Shown here piece by piece: positions 32,927-42,178 of a DNA stretch of 64,000 bases. Source of the stretch: Flavobacterium sp. ov086 (GTDB taxonomy: Bacteria > Bacteroidota > Bacteroidia > Flavobacteriales > Flavobacteriaceae); NCBI RefSeq assembly GCF_900187965.1, contig NZ_FZNL01000018.1:62001-126000 (forward strand). Direction: 5' to 3'. How positions within the stretch are numbered: position 1 is the stretch's first letter; each line of letters starts with the position of its first letter. The translations under genes were made by a program, and so were the position numbers. A model generated the notes under the pieces. It saw only the letters and a program-made list of their open reading frames with translations. It was not told the DNA's origin and made no database searches.

Positions 32927-35185
32927 ATGAAATATATTTTACTCTTCGGATTTTCATTTTTAAGTTTAGCCTCTTATAGTCAAAACTATGCAAGTTCAGA
33001 AAGCGGTTCGGCTGTAAACGACACTGTAAGAAACAAAAAAGGAGAAATTCTTAATGAAGTGATTGTTACTAAAAGCAAAGAACCAAAACCAGTAACAGCA
33101 GTTCGTTCAGGATTAAAACCAATGGATAATCCACAAACCATACAAGTTATTGGTGCTGAAATTATTGAGCAACAACAAGCAATCAGATTAAGCGAAGTAG
33201 TAAAAAATGCAAATGGTGTTTACGTAAGTTCAGCCCGTGGTGGTGCTCAGGAATCTTTTTTCTCAAGAGGATATGACATGTCTGCCAATAATATGTTTAA
33301 AAACGGATTTCGCTATAATGCTGGTTCTATCCCTGATGTTTCTGGTTTAGAGAAAGTAGAATTCCTAAAAGGAGGATCAGCCTTATTATTTGGAAATGTT
33401 GCACCAGGTGGAATTTTAAATCTTGTAACCAAAACACCATCATTTAAAAAAGGCGGTGAAATATCAATGCAAATGGGTAGTTATGCTTTTTATAAGCCAT
33501 CTATCGATTTTTATGGTCCTTTAACTAAATCTATTGCTTTTAGAATTAATGGATCATATGAAAACTCTGAAAGCTTTAGAGATGTAGTAAAAAACGAACG
33601 TTTATACATAAACCCATCTTTACTTTTTGATGTAAGCAAAAAAACACAAATTACTCTTCAGGGAGATTATTTAACAGCAGACTGGACTCCGGATTTTGGA
33701 ACTGGAATTATAGGAAAACAAATTTTAGACTTGCCACGTAATGCTTTTTACGGTTCTCTTTGGTCTAATGGTAATACAAAATCTGCCAGCGCATCCGCAT
33801 TATTAAATCATGACTTCAATAAAAACTGGAAACTTAATTTTAATAGTTCATTCCAGACTTACAACAGAACCCAAAAATCAACAGCTCAATTGTCTAATTT
33901 AGATGATACTAAAATATACCCAACACCTGGTTACTGGAATAGAGGATTAACTCAAGGGAAAAACTTAGAGCAAATTCTTGGAGACCAATTAAGCCTGCAA
34001 GGAAACTTTAGTACCGGATCTGTAAAACATCAGATATATACAGGTGTAGATTGGGAAAATTCATTTGTAACCGCTTATACTTATGCTTTTAGCGAACAAA
34101 AAGTTAAGGTAAATGGTAAATATGATCCGAATCTTTATGATACTATCTATCTTTTTGATTTCGATCCTTCGACACAAAGAAATGATATTCCGAATGCAAG
34201 AGCTACTCAAATCGCAAAAACGGAAACCAATCGTTTTGGCGCCTATTTTCAAGACTTGATTTCTATTACAGATAAATTCAAAGTTTTAGCTGGTGTTCGT
34301 TGGTCTTGGCAAGAAGCTGAAGTAACAACTTACAAAGAAACACTTACTGTAAGCCCTGAAAAAGCAACACCCGTTATTGGTAGTAAAAAACTAGATAATG
34401 CTTTTTCTCCAAAATTTGGATTAATTTACCAACCAACAAAAGAAATCTCCTTGTTTGGTAGCTACTCAAGTTCATTTACACCAAATACAGGAACAACTGC
34501 AGATTTAAAACCAATTGCTCCATCGATTATTGATCAATATGAAGCAGGAATTAAAACAGATTTCTTACACGGACTTTTTAGTGCAAACTTTACGGTTTAT
34601 CAAATTACGAACAGTAATTTAGCACAAACAGCCGAATTTAAAGCAGACGGAACAACTCCAAATATTGATACTAACGTAAAAGTCTTAAGCGGGGAAACTA
34701 AAAGTAAAGGTATTGAAATTGATATTACAGCAAGACCAACTGAAGGTTTAAATATTATTGCAGGTTACAGTTATAATGATATGCGCTATACACAAACATC
34801 TGGATTAAACGGAAGTTTTATAGAAGGTGATCGTTTAGCAAGAACTCCCGCAAACACAGCAAATTTAAGTTTCTTCTACACGCTGCAAGATGGTTTCTTT
34901 AAAGGAGTTTCTGTTGGAGCAATCGGGAATTATATTGGAAAAAGAACTGGAGGTTGGAACAATCAATACGATTCTACTAAACCAAACGGAATATGGGATA
35001 GAGAAATCCCTTTAGAAGGTTACACAACAATAGACGTGTCAGCTGGTTATACTTGGAAAAAAATCTCAATCTTATGTAGATTATCAAATATTACAAATGA
35101 ATTGAACTATACAGTTCACGAAAATTACAGTGTGAATCCAATTGCACCTCGTCAGATTATGACAAGCTTAAGATACAAATTCTAA
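32927..35185 (+). CDS. TonB-dependent siderophore receptor without N-terminal carboxypeptidase domain
   Basis: 752 residues. Signal peptide MKYILLFGFSFLSLASYSQ, a short linker (NEVIVTKSKEPKPVTAVRSG), then directly the plug (PMDNPQTIQVIGAEIIEQQQ ... GLEKVEFLKGGSALLFGNVA) and a barrel ending in RQIMTSLRYKF. The plug form 'S-x-L-F-G-x-x-x-P-G-G' is that of FhuE/FpvA-type siderophore receptors. Unlike the two receptors upstream it lacks the carboxypeptidase-like domain. Single gene with its own promoter and terminator, in the iron-uptake locus. Confidence 0.9.
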   Translation: MKYILLFGFSFLSLASYSQNYASSESGSAVNDTVRNKKGEILNEVIVTKSKEPKPVTAVRSGLKPMDNPQTIQVIGAEIIEQQQAIRLSEVVKNANGVYVSSARGGAQESFFSRGYDMSANNMFKNGFRYNAGSIPDVSGLEKVEFLKGGSALLFGNVAPGGILNLVTKTPSFKKGGEISMQMGSYAFYKPSIDFYGPLTKSIAFRINGSYENSESFRDVVKNERLYINPSLLFDVSKKTQITLQGDYLTADWTPDFGTGIIGKQILDLPRNAFYGSLWSNGNTKSASASALLNHDFNKNWKLNFNSSFQTYNRTQKSTAQLSNLDDTKIYPTPGYWNRGLTQGKNLEQILGDQLSLQGNFSTGSVKHQIYTGVDWENSFVTAYTYAFSEQKVKVNGKYDPNLYDTIYLFDFDPSTQRNDIPNARATQIAKTETNRFGAYFQDLISITDKFKVLAGVRWSWQEAEVTTYKETLTVSPEKATPVIGSKKLDNAFSPKFGLIYQPTKEISLFGSYSSSFTPNTGTTADLKPIAPSIIDQYEAGIKTDFLHGLFSANFTVYQITNSNLAQTAEFKADGTTPNIDTNVKVLSGETKSKGIEIDITARPTEGLNIIAGYSYNDMRYTQTSGLNGSFIEGDRLARTPANTANLSFFYTLQDGFFKGVSVGAIGNYIGKRTGGWNNQYDSTKPNGIWDREIPLEGYTTIDVSAGYTWKKISILCRLSNITNELNYTVHENYSVNPIAPRQIMTSLRYKF

Positions 35186-35261
35186 AAATTTGAATTAGAT
35201 TTTAATCCACCAAAGCTTCTTTCTGCTTTTCAAAAGGAAAAGCTCTGACCCTTAAATAAAG

Positions 35262-35293
35262 AAAACCTCATTTATCACTAAATGAGGTTTTTT
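35262..35293 (+). terminator. Terminator behind the third receptor
   Basis: AAAACCTCATTTA pairs perfectly with TAAATGAGGTTTT around a four-base loop, with a further T-run. About 76 bases after the stop codon. Confidence 0.9.
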
Positions 35294-35383
35294 GTTTTGA
35301 CTAAAAAGAAGTAAAAACAGAATTACTAATGACATAGGGTTGTCACTAGATGTAATTTACTTTGTAATCTAAACATCCAAAAA

Positions 35384-36004
35384 ATGAATAAATTAGATTT
35401 AACAAAGACAGATAAGATATATTATACTGCCAAAGCTAAGCCTCAAATAATACATATCGAAAAAGCACATTATTTATCAATTGTGGGCAAAGGTGATCCC
35501 TCAGGTGAAGCATTTGCAGATAATATTCAGGCGTTGTATCCAACAGCTTATGCGATAAAATTTATGTGCAAAACATTAAATAATGATTTTGTTGTTCCTA
35601 AACTTGAAGCTTTATGGAGTTTTGATGAAGAAAAATACAATAATATATCTATTGATGAAGCACCATTAAAAATTCCAAGAAGTGAATGGAATTACAGAAT
35701 CATGATTAGAATGCCAGATTTTGTTACCAAAGAACAAGTTGAAACTGCTATTGATATTGCCATCAAAAAACAAATAAAACAAGCAGAAACAATTGAATTT
35801 TATGAAATGACAGAAGGCAAAGTAATACAAATTCTTCATATTGGACCTTTTGCCAATGAGCCCGAAACACTTAAACAAATTCAGGAGTTTTCTAAAAACA
35901 ATAATTTGCAGAAAAACGGAATGCATCATGAAATCTATTTATCTGATTTCCGAAAAACGCCTCCCGAAAAATTGAAAACAATACTAAGAGAACCCGTCAA
36001 ATAA
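35384..36004 (+). CDS. GyrI-like small-molecule-binding protein
   Basis: 206 residues, soluble. The GyrI/SOUL-like fold is seen in PQIIHIEKAHYLSIVGKGDP, then YALKF-like AIKFMCKTLNNDFV, PLEALW-type PKLEALWSFDEE, RSEWNYRIMIRMPDFVTKEQ and VIQILHIGPFANEPETLKQI. This arrangement (strand, GxGDP, W-x-Y-x-x-x-I, 'H-x-G-P/S-Y/F') is the stand-alone GyrI-like group that can bind hydrophobic ligands; some homologues hydrolyse cyclopropanoids. No DNA-binding domain. Convergent with valS, sharing one bidirectional terminator. Confidence 0.85.
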   Translation: MNKLDLTKTDKIYYTAKAKPQIIHIEKAHYLSIVGKGDPSGEAFADNIQALYPTAYAIKFMCKTLNNDFVVPKLEALWSFDEEKYNNISIDEAPLKIPRSEWNYRIMIRMPDFVTKEQVETAIDIAIKKQIKQAETIEFYEMTEGKVIQILHIGPFANEPETLKQIQEFSKNNNLQKNGMHHEIYLSDFRKTPPEKLKTILREPVK

Positions 36005-36020
36005 AGCTTAATTAAATGCA

Positions 36021-36056
36021 AAAATCCCAATACTAAAAGTAGTATTGGGATTTTTT
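36021..36056. terminator. Bidirectional terminator between GyrI-like gene and valS
   Basis: AAAATCCCAATACT pairs exactly with AGTATTGGGATTTT around a six-base loop, with an A-run on one side and a T-run on the other. It serves both converging genes. Confidence 0.9.
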
Positions 36057-36079
36057 ATTTTTAAAAGTAAATCTGATTC

Positions 36080-38716
36080 TTATTTCAAACCAGCAATACT
36101 TTGCTCGATTGTAGCAATTTTTGCTAATGCATCAGCTTCTTTTTGTTTTTCGTTAGCCAAGACTTTTTCTGGCGCTCCGGCAACAAATTTCTCGTTAGAC
36201 AATTTTGCCTGAACTGATTTTAAGAAACCTTGCGTGTAAACTAATTCCGCAGTCAGTTTTGAGATTTCGGCTTCAACATCAATATTTCCTCCTGAAATCG
36301 GAATGAAATATTCATTTGATTTTACACGGAAAGATAACGCTCCATCAACTTTAGCCGAAACATATTCGAAAGCTGAAATGTTTCCTAATTTCGTTACGAT
36401 TGTATCAAAATATGTCGAAATGTTCTCGCTGTTGATTGCTTTCAATTCGATTGCATCTTTAAACGGAATATTTTTATCTTTTCTAATGGTTCTAATTCCT
36501 GAAATTACTTCAATTGTATTTTCAAAATCAGTAATCAAACTTGCGTTGAATGGTTTCAATTCTGGCCAAGTCGAAACAATTAAAGCTTCTTCCGGAGTTC
36601 TGTCAGCAATTAAATGCCAAATTTCCTCAGTTAAGAAAGGCATAAACGGATGTAACAATTTCAAGTTACTTTCTAACATTTCGATTGCTTTATCAAACGT
36701 TGCTTTATCAATTGGTTGTTGATATGCCGGTTTGATCATTTCTAAAAACCAAGAACAAAAATCATCCCAAACCAATTTATAAATTGCCATTAACGAATCT
36801 GAAATCCTGTATTTCTCAAAATTATCTTCAATGTCAACTAAAGTTTGTTGCAACTTCGCTTCGTACCATTCGATCGCTACTTTTGATGATTCCGGCTGTG
36901 GAATAGTATCTGAAACTTCCCAACCTTTAATCAATTTAAACGCATTCCAGATTTTGTTTGAAAACGCTTTTCCTTGGTTACATAATTCTTCATCAAACAT
37001 AATGTCGTTTCCTGCAGAAGCACTTAAAAGTAATCCTACACGAACTCCATCTGCACCAAATTTCTCGATCAAGTCTAAAGGATCAGGAGAATTCCCTAAT
37101 GATTTAGACATTTTACGACGTTGTTTATCACGTACTAAACCAGTTAAATATACATTTGTAAATGGTTTTTCACCAGCATATTCGTAACCTGCAATAATCA
37201 TTCTCGCAACCCAGAAAAACAAAATATCCGGACCTGTTACCAAGTCATTTGTTGGATAATAATATTTGTAATCTGCACTTTCCGGATCCATTATTCCACC
37301 AAAAACTGACATCGGCCACAGCCAAGAAGAAAACCAAGTGTCTAAGGCATCAACATCCTGTTTTAAGTCAGATGTTGTAAGTGAATTGTTAGATGTTCTT
37401 TCTTGTGCTAATTTTAATGCATCTTCGATGTTTTCTGCAACTACGAAATCTTCTTTTCCATCACCATAATAATAAGCCGGAATTTGTTGTCCCCACCATA
37501 ACTGACGAGAGATATTCCAATCACGGATATTGTTTAACCAATGTGCGTAAGTGTTCTCGAAACGTTTTGGGTGTAATTTAATATCTCCATCAACCAAAAC
37601 AGATTGGATTGCAGGTTTTACTAAATCTTCCATTTTCAAGAACCATTGATCTGATAATCTTGGTTCGATCACCGCTTTGGTTCTTTCAGATGTTCCAACT
37701 TTATTTAAATGGATCTCGGTTTTTGCCAAAGCTCCAATTTCTTCTAATTCTTTTGCAATTTCGGTACGAACCACAAAACGATCTTTCCCTTGATAATGCA
37801 ATCCGAAACTATTTAGCGTAGCATCTTCATTAAAAATATCAACGATTTCAAGATTGTGCTTCTCTCCTAGCGTTTTGTCATTCATATCGTGCGCCGGAGT
37901 TACTTTTAAACATCCAGTTCCGAATTCTACATCTACATACTCATCTTCGATAATCGGAATTACACGACCACAAATAGGAACGATTGCTTTTTTACCTTTT
38001 AAATGAGTAAAACGCTCATCGTTTGGATTAATACAGATTGCAGTATCTCCAAAAATAGTTTCAGGACGAGTTGTGGCAATGGTCAAAAATTCCTCAGTTC
38101 CCTCAATTTTATATTTTAAGAAAAATAATTTCCCTTGTTGTTCTTCATAAATAACTTCTTCATCAGATAAAGTTGTTTTTGCTTCAGGATCCCAGTTTAC
38201 CATTCGGTAACCTCTATAGATTAATCCTTTATTATATAAATCAACAAATGACTTAATTACAGAAGCCGACATATCAGGATCCATCGTAAATTTGGTTCTT
38301 TCCCAATCGCAAGAAGCCCCTAATTTTTTAAGCTGATCCAGGATTACTCCACCATACTTATCCGTCCATTCCCAAGCGTGCGCTAAAAATTCTTCGCGAG
38401 TTAAATCGTTTTTATTGATTCCCTCTGCTTTTAATTTAGCTACAACTTTTGCTTCGGTCGCAATCGATGCGTGATCCGTTCCCGGTACCCAACAGGCATT
38501 GAAGCCTTTAAGACGTGCTCTACGAATTAAAACATCCTGAATTGTATTATTCAACATATGCCCCATGTGCAAGACTCCTGTCACGTTTGGTGGCGGAATT
38601 ACAATTGTATAAGGTGTTCTATGATCTGGCTCTGAATGAAAATAGTTGTTTTTCATCCAGTAATCATACCATTTATTCTCGATCGTTTTAGCGTCAAATT
38701 GTGCTGGAATTGTCAT
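36080..38716 (-). CDS. valS: Valine--tRNA ligase
   Basis: 878 residues, normal for bacterial ValRS. It charges tRNA-Val with valine. The class I signature HMGH (residues 50-53, PPPNVTGVLHMGHML) and KMSKS (near residue 533, RRKMSKSLGN) are intact. The CP1 editing domain that removes mischarged threonine shows TTRPETIFGDTAICINP. The anticodon-binding region and a C-terminal coiled coil (IDVEAEISKLTAELVYTQGF) complete the usual domain order. Monocistronic on the minus strand. The upstream region carries GTTTAATCG repeats (38729-38830). Confidence 0.98.
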   Translation of the reverse strand: MTIPAQFDAKTIENKWYDYWMKNNYFHSEPDHRTPYTIVIPPPNVTGVLHMGHMLNNTIQDVLIRRARLKGFNACWVPGTDHASIATEAKVVAKLKAEGINKNDLTREEFLAHAWEWTDKYGGVILDQLKKLGASCDWERTKFTMDPDMSASVIKSFVDLYNKGLIYRGYRMVNWDPEAKTTLSDEEVIYEEQQGKLFFLKYKIEGTEEFLTIATTRPETIFGDTAICINPNDERFTHLKGKKAIVPICGRVIPIIEDEYVDVEFGTGCLKVTPAHDMNDKTLGEKHNLEIVDIFNEDATLNSFGLHYQGKDRFVVRTEIAKELEEIGALAKTEIHLNKVGTSERTKAVIEPRLSDQWFLKMEDLVKPAIQSVLVDGDIKLHPKRFENTYAHWLNNIRDWNISRQLWWGQQIPAYYYGDGKEDFVVAENIEDALKLAQERTSNNSLTTSDLKQDVDALDTWFSSWLWPMSVFGGIMDPESADYKYYYPTNDLVTGPDILFFWVARMIIAGYEYAGEKPFTNVYLTGLVRDKQRRKMSKSLGNSPDPLDLIEKFGADGVRVGLLLSASAGNDIMFDEELCNQGKAFSNKIWNAFKLIKGWEVSDTIPQPESSKVAIEWYEAKLQQTLVDIEDNFEKYRISDSLMAIYKLVWDDFCSWFLEMIKPAYQQPIDKATFDKAIEMLESNLKLLHPFMPFLTEEIWHLIADRTPEEALIVSTWPELKPFNASLITDFENTIEVISGIRTIRKDKNIPFKDAIELKAINSENISTYFDTIVTKLGNISAFEYVSAKVDGALSFRVKSNEYFIPISGGNIDVEAEISKLTAELVYTQGFLKSVQAKLSNEKFVAGAPEKVLANEKQKEADALAKIATIEQSIAGLK

Positions 38717-38728
38717 TTTATCGTGGAT

Positions 38729-38830
38729 ATGTTTAATTGTTGGTTTAACCGTTTAATTGTTAATTTGTTTAATCGTTGATTTGTTATGTTTTTAAACCAA
38801 TTAAACGATTAAACAGTAAAACAAATTAAC
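38729..38830. repeat. GTTTAATCG repeat cluster with inverted arms
   Basis: Several copies of GTTTAATTG/GTTTAATCG on the left and ATTAAACGATTAAAC on the right. GTTAATTTGTTT (38759-38770) pairs with AAACAAATTAAC (38819-38830), and GTTTAATCGTT with AACGATTAAAC. It lies upstream of valS and resembles 49473-49529 and 57646-57692. Confidence 0.55.
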
Positions 38831-38969
38831 AGTAAAAAAAACTGGTTCAATTTTTGTAATTATAACTGACAGCAAAAGTAAATAATTAAAGACACTATAA
38901 AAAGCGAAATAAAAATTTGTGTATTAATTAAAACAAAGTATATTTACTTACAACTTAAAATAATTTCAA

Positions 38970-39350
38970 ATGAAAAATGTTGCCACTTTTATTGTAATCG
39001 CATTGTTTTGTACAATTGGTTATGCTCAAAACGGCCCAAAAATTGAATTTGCAGCCCCAGACAACACAATCGATTATGGAAAAATTTCTAAGGGTGATAA
39101 TGGGGTTCGCTCTTTTGAATTTACTAACACTGGAGATGCGCCACTATTAATTACCGGTGCCGAATCTACCGTAAGCTCAATTATCGTTACAAAACCTGCC
39201 GCAGCTATTTTGCCAGGTAAAAAAGGGAAAATTGATGTAAAATACAATATGGTTTCCGGTCCTATCCGTAAAACAATTACTGTTGAAACCAATGCTGTAA
39301 ACTATCCTGACGGTAGAGTTGCCTTAAAAATTAAAGGAGAAGTTTTGTAA
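38970..39350 (+). CDS. DUF1573 domain secreted protein
   Basis: 126 residues. Signal peptide MKNVATFIVIALFCTIGYAQ. The mature domain shows IDYGKISKGDNGVRSFEFTN, TGDAPLLITGAESTVSSIIV and GPIRKTITVETNAVNYPDGR with ALKIKGEV at the end. The 'Y-G-x-I/V-x-x-G-x-x-x-x-x-x-F-x-F-x-N-x-G-x-x-P-L' pattern is DUF1573, an Ig-like fold (ASH/PapD-like) common in Bacteroidota. Exported; role unknown. Followed by a terminator at 39375. Confidence 0.9.
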   Translation: MKNVATFIVIALFCTIGYAQNGPKIEFAAPDNTIDYGKISKGDNGVRSFEFTNTGDAPLLITGAESTVSSIIVTKPAAAILPGKKGKIDVKYNMVSGPIRKTITVETNAVNYPDGRVALKIKGEVL

Positions 39351-39374
39351 AAACAATAGAATCTAAAAAATAGT

Positions 39375-39408
39375 AAAAGCCGTTTCGTTAATTAGAAACG
39401 GCTTTTTT
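39375..39408 (+). terminator. Terminator behind the DUF1573 gene
   Basis: AAAAGCCGTTTC pairs with GAAACGGCTTTT around an eight-base loop, followed by T. Located 25 bases after the stop codon. Confidence 0.9.
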
Positions 39409-39467
39409 ATTTTCAAATCTTTGTCAAATTTTAAAACTTTGACAAAGATTATTATAAGTAATAAGGT

Positions 39468-39950
39468 TTACTTTTCAGTACATTCAACTGTTGCAAATTT
39501 ATATTTTACGTTTACAAAATCAATTGGTTTATCTTTTACTAAATAAGTAACACCCATTGTAGTTTGCATGGTTCCGTTTCCTAGAATAAGTTGTTTGTCA
39601 CGTTTTAAGAGTGCCATTGGGTTTTTGAACTTTGTATCTTTATTGGCAGTATCAACAAAAGTATAATCTATAAATAAAGTATCACCTTTAAATTCTCCTG
39701 CTACTTCACCGGTTCTTATTGGCGCTTTAGCAACTTTCATTATCATATCTCCGGATATCTTTCCGTTTTTTAATGTATTTACTTTTAAATCAATTGTATC
39801 TTTTTCATAAATCGCTTTATAACACTGAACACTTACAACTTTTTCTCCTTCAGCTTTTACGGCTTCAATTTCTTTCTTTTTTTCATCGTTTTTACAACTT
39901 TGGAATCCAATGCAAGCTATAAGCAAGCAAAATATAACTGGTTTTTTCAT
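39468..39950 (-). CDS. Lipoprotein, unknown function
   Basis: 160 residues from the ATG at 39950. An earlier ATG at 39971 would add MNLKYLI, but the later one gives the standard lipoprotein signal KKPVIFCLLIACIGFQSC with lipobox FQSC. The mature part has an acidic-lysine linker (KNDEKKKEIEAVKAEGEK), then beta strands (VQCYKAIYEKDTIDLKVNTL; GEFKGDTLFIDYTF) recalling NlpE-like copper/stress lipoproteins, but the CxxC of NlpE is missing. Single gene on the minus strand. Confidence 0.6.
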   Translation of the reverse strand: MKKPVIFCLLIACIGFQSCKNDEKKKEIEAVKAEGEKVVSVQCYKAIYEKDTIDLKVNTLKNGKISGDMIMKVAKAPIRTGEVAGEFKGDTLFIDYTFVDTANKDTKFKNPMALLKRDKQLILGNGTMQTTMGVTYLVKDKPIDFVNVKYKFATVECTEK

Positions 39951-39993
39951 AATTAAATATTTTAAGTTCATTGTTATTTTATAAAATTAAATA

Positions 39994-40023
39994 AAAAAGA
40001 AGCCAAAAAAAAGGCTTCTTTTT
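39994..40023 (-). terminator. Terminator of the T9SS adhesin operon
   Basis: AAAAAGAAGCC pairs with GGCTTCTTTTT around an A8 loop. It lies 46 bases after the stop of the minus-strand OmpA-family gene and also ends transcription from the right. Confidence 0.85.
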
Positions 40024-40068
40024 AAAATTATATTTTTTATTAATTCTGACAGGTTTAAATAAGCTTAT

Positions 40069-42177
40069 TTATAGTTTCTTAATAACAAATTCACTTCTTC
40101 TGTTTAATTCGTGCTCTTCTTCTGAACAGGAATCATCTGTTTTACATTTTATAATTGGCACAGATTCTCCGTAACCTTTGGCGGTAACTCTGCTTACATT
40201 TATCCCCGATTGAATAATAAATTCTCTGGTTGAGTTTGCTCTTTTTTGAGACAAGTCTTCATTGAATTTAGCATTTCCGCGCGAATCTGTATGCGAACCT
40301 ATTTCGATAACCATTCCTGGGTATTTATTCATCAATGCTACCACTCTTCCTAAAACTACTTTAGATTCTTTACGGATATACCACATGTTGTAATCAAAAT
40401 AAATAGGATCAGTTTTAATAATTAATCTGTCTTTATCATCTTTTACAACATCTTTTTCTTGTTTTAAAATCTCAGCAACTTTTTCTTTTTTCTTGGCTTC
40501 TGTTGCTTCCGCTAAAGCAATAGCTGCCAAAGCTTCTTTTTTCTTATTTTCTTCTTCTATAATAATCTCTTGTTTTCTTTTGTTTTCGGCATTTTGCTTT
40601 TCTTCCAATTTAATTGCTTCTAAAGATTTAAGCGCCAATGAACCATCGTTTGTTTGGTATCTGGTTTTTCCTATCTCTAAAGTTTTCGATTCGTTTGTGT
40701 ATTTTTCCTTAAAAGCCACAATTGTATAAGAGCTTTCGCAAGCAACTGTAAAATTAAATTTTCCGTCTGAAGTTGTCGTAAAAGTGTTTAATGTCTTTTT
40801 ATCCGAATCTTGCAAGATTACGGTCGCATTTTCAAGAACCAGATTGGTATCGACATCAGTAATTATTCCTGCGATGAATTGTTTACAATCTTCTACAATT
40901 AAATCTTTTGTTTCTTTGAACGAATAAATATCGTCGTTTCCTTTTCCGCCTTCTCTATTGGATGCAAAATATCCTTCTTTGGTATCTGAATCAATATTAA
41001 AAGCAAAATCATCCAGATTAGAATTCAAGGGCAAACCAATATTAACTGCTTTTGTATGTTCATTTCCTTTAATTTCTGAAACAAAAACATCAAGCGATCC
41101 ATAGCCTAAATGTCCATCTGAGGAAAAATAAAGTTTATTATCTGCCGAAACAAATGGAAACTGCTCTCTTTTATCTGTATTTACTTCCGTACCTAAATTT
41201 CGTGGTGTATCAAACGCTCCTTTATTTACGTTTACAGAATAAATATCAAACGATCCTAAACTTCCTGGCATATCAGACGCAAAATACAATACTTTTTCAT
41301 CAGGACTTAAAGCGGGATGCTCCACAGAATAATTTGGGCTATTGAAAGGTAATGAAACTATATTTTTCCATTTTCCATCTACCAATTCAGCTTTAAATAT
41401 TTGAAGATTAGATATTTTCTGATCGTTCTTTTTCTTTTTGCCATTCTTAGAATTATTGCGTGTAAAATAGATCGTTTTTCCGTCTTTTGTAAAAACAGCA
41501 TTCGATTCATGCATTCCGGTTTTTAATTCATCAGCAAAATAACTAATATCTGCATCGCTTGAATTAATACTCTGAAGTGGCACTTTTACAATGTTTAAAT
41601 AGGTTTCATTATCCCATTTAAATTTTTTATCAAATATTCCCGGTTTTAATTTGACTCCTGCAAAAACGAGATTATCTTTATACTTTACTGCTCCAAACTC
41701 AGAATTTGGTGTGTTTATAGCCAGATTTTGAATCTCGAATCGTTTACCAATTGCTGATACATTTTCTAAGATTTTAATCTCATTTTCGAAATTAGCAAGA
41801 TCTTCACTATTTCCGGATTTGGAATAGTATTCTCTTAAAACTGTATTTGCATCGTCATAACTATTAGTTGCTTTTAGCGCCTGAGCATATCTAAAATAAT
41901 AGTCTTTGTTTAAATCGTTGTTGTAATTTTTAACTAAAAGCCTGTAATAACGTTGTGCTTTTATCAGATCGTTGGTATAATAATAAGAATCTGCCAGATT
42001 TTTTATAACTTCCTGAGAAGGCTTTTCTTCGGCTAGCTTTTCATATAATATAATGGCTTCTGCATAATATGTTTTATCAAAGAATCGCTTGGCTCTAGCC
42101 AAATCCTGATCCTGAGCATTTATAAACTGTATTGAAAATACGAATATAATAACGAGTAGTTTTTTCATATTTTTCAT
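40069..42177 (-). CDS. OmpA-family protein with TPR and PD40 repeats
   Basis: 702 residues from the ATG at 42177. The longer ATG at 42204 overlaps the upstream gene and would put nine residues before a normal signal peptide (MKKLLVIIFVFSIQFINAQD). Order: N-terminal TPR (about 20-110), PD40/WD40-like repeats (ALSPDEKVLYFASDMPGSLG; YFSSDGHLGYGSLDVFVSEI), a carboxypeptidase-regulatory-like domain, and a C-terminal OmpA peptidoglycan-binding domain (VIEIGSHTDSRGNAKFNEDL). It anchors surface machinery to peptidoglycan. Last gene of the SprF/adhesin operon; one base separates it from porP. Confidence 0.88.
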   Translation of the reverse strand: MKNMKKLLVIIFVFSIQFINAQDQDLARAKRFFDKTYYAEAIILYEKLAEEKPSQEVIKNLADSYYYTNDLIKAQRYYRLLVKNYNNDLNKDYYFRYAQALKATNSYDDANTVLREYYSKSGNSEDLANFENEIKILENVSAIGKRFEIQNLAINTPNSEFGAVKYKDNLVFAGVKLKPGIFDKKFKWDNETYLNIVKVPLQSINSSDADISYFADELKTGMHESNAVFTKDGKTIYFTRNNSKNGKKKKNDQKISNLQIFKAELVDGKWKNIVSLPFNSPNYSVEHPALSPDEKVLYFASDMPGSLGSFDIYSVNVNKGAFDTPRNLGTEVNTDKREQFPFVSADNKLYFSSDGHLGYGSLDVFVSEIKGNEHTKAVNIGLPLNSNLDDFAFNIDSDTKEGYFASNREGGKGNDDIYSFKETKDLIVEDCKQFIAGIITDVDTNLVLENATVILQDSDKKTLNTFTTTSDGKFNFTVACESSYTIVAFKEKYTNESKTLEIGKTRYQTNDGSLALKSLEAIKLEEKQNAENKRKQEIIIEEENKKKEALAAIALAEATEAKKKEKVAEILKQEKDVVKDDKDRLIIKTDPIYFDYNMWYIRKESKVVLGRVVALMNKYPGMVIEIGSHTDSRGNAKFNEDLSQKRANSTREFIIQSGINVSRVTAKGYGESVPIIKCKTDDSCSEEEHELNRRSEFVIKKL

Positions 42178-42178
42178 T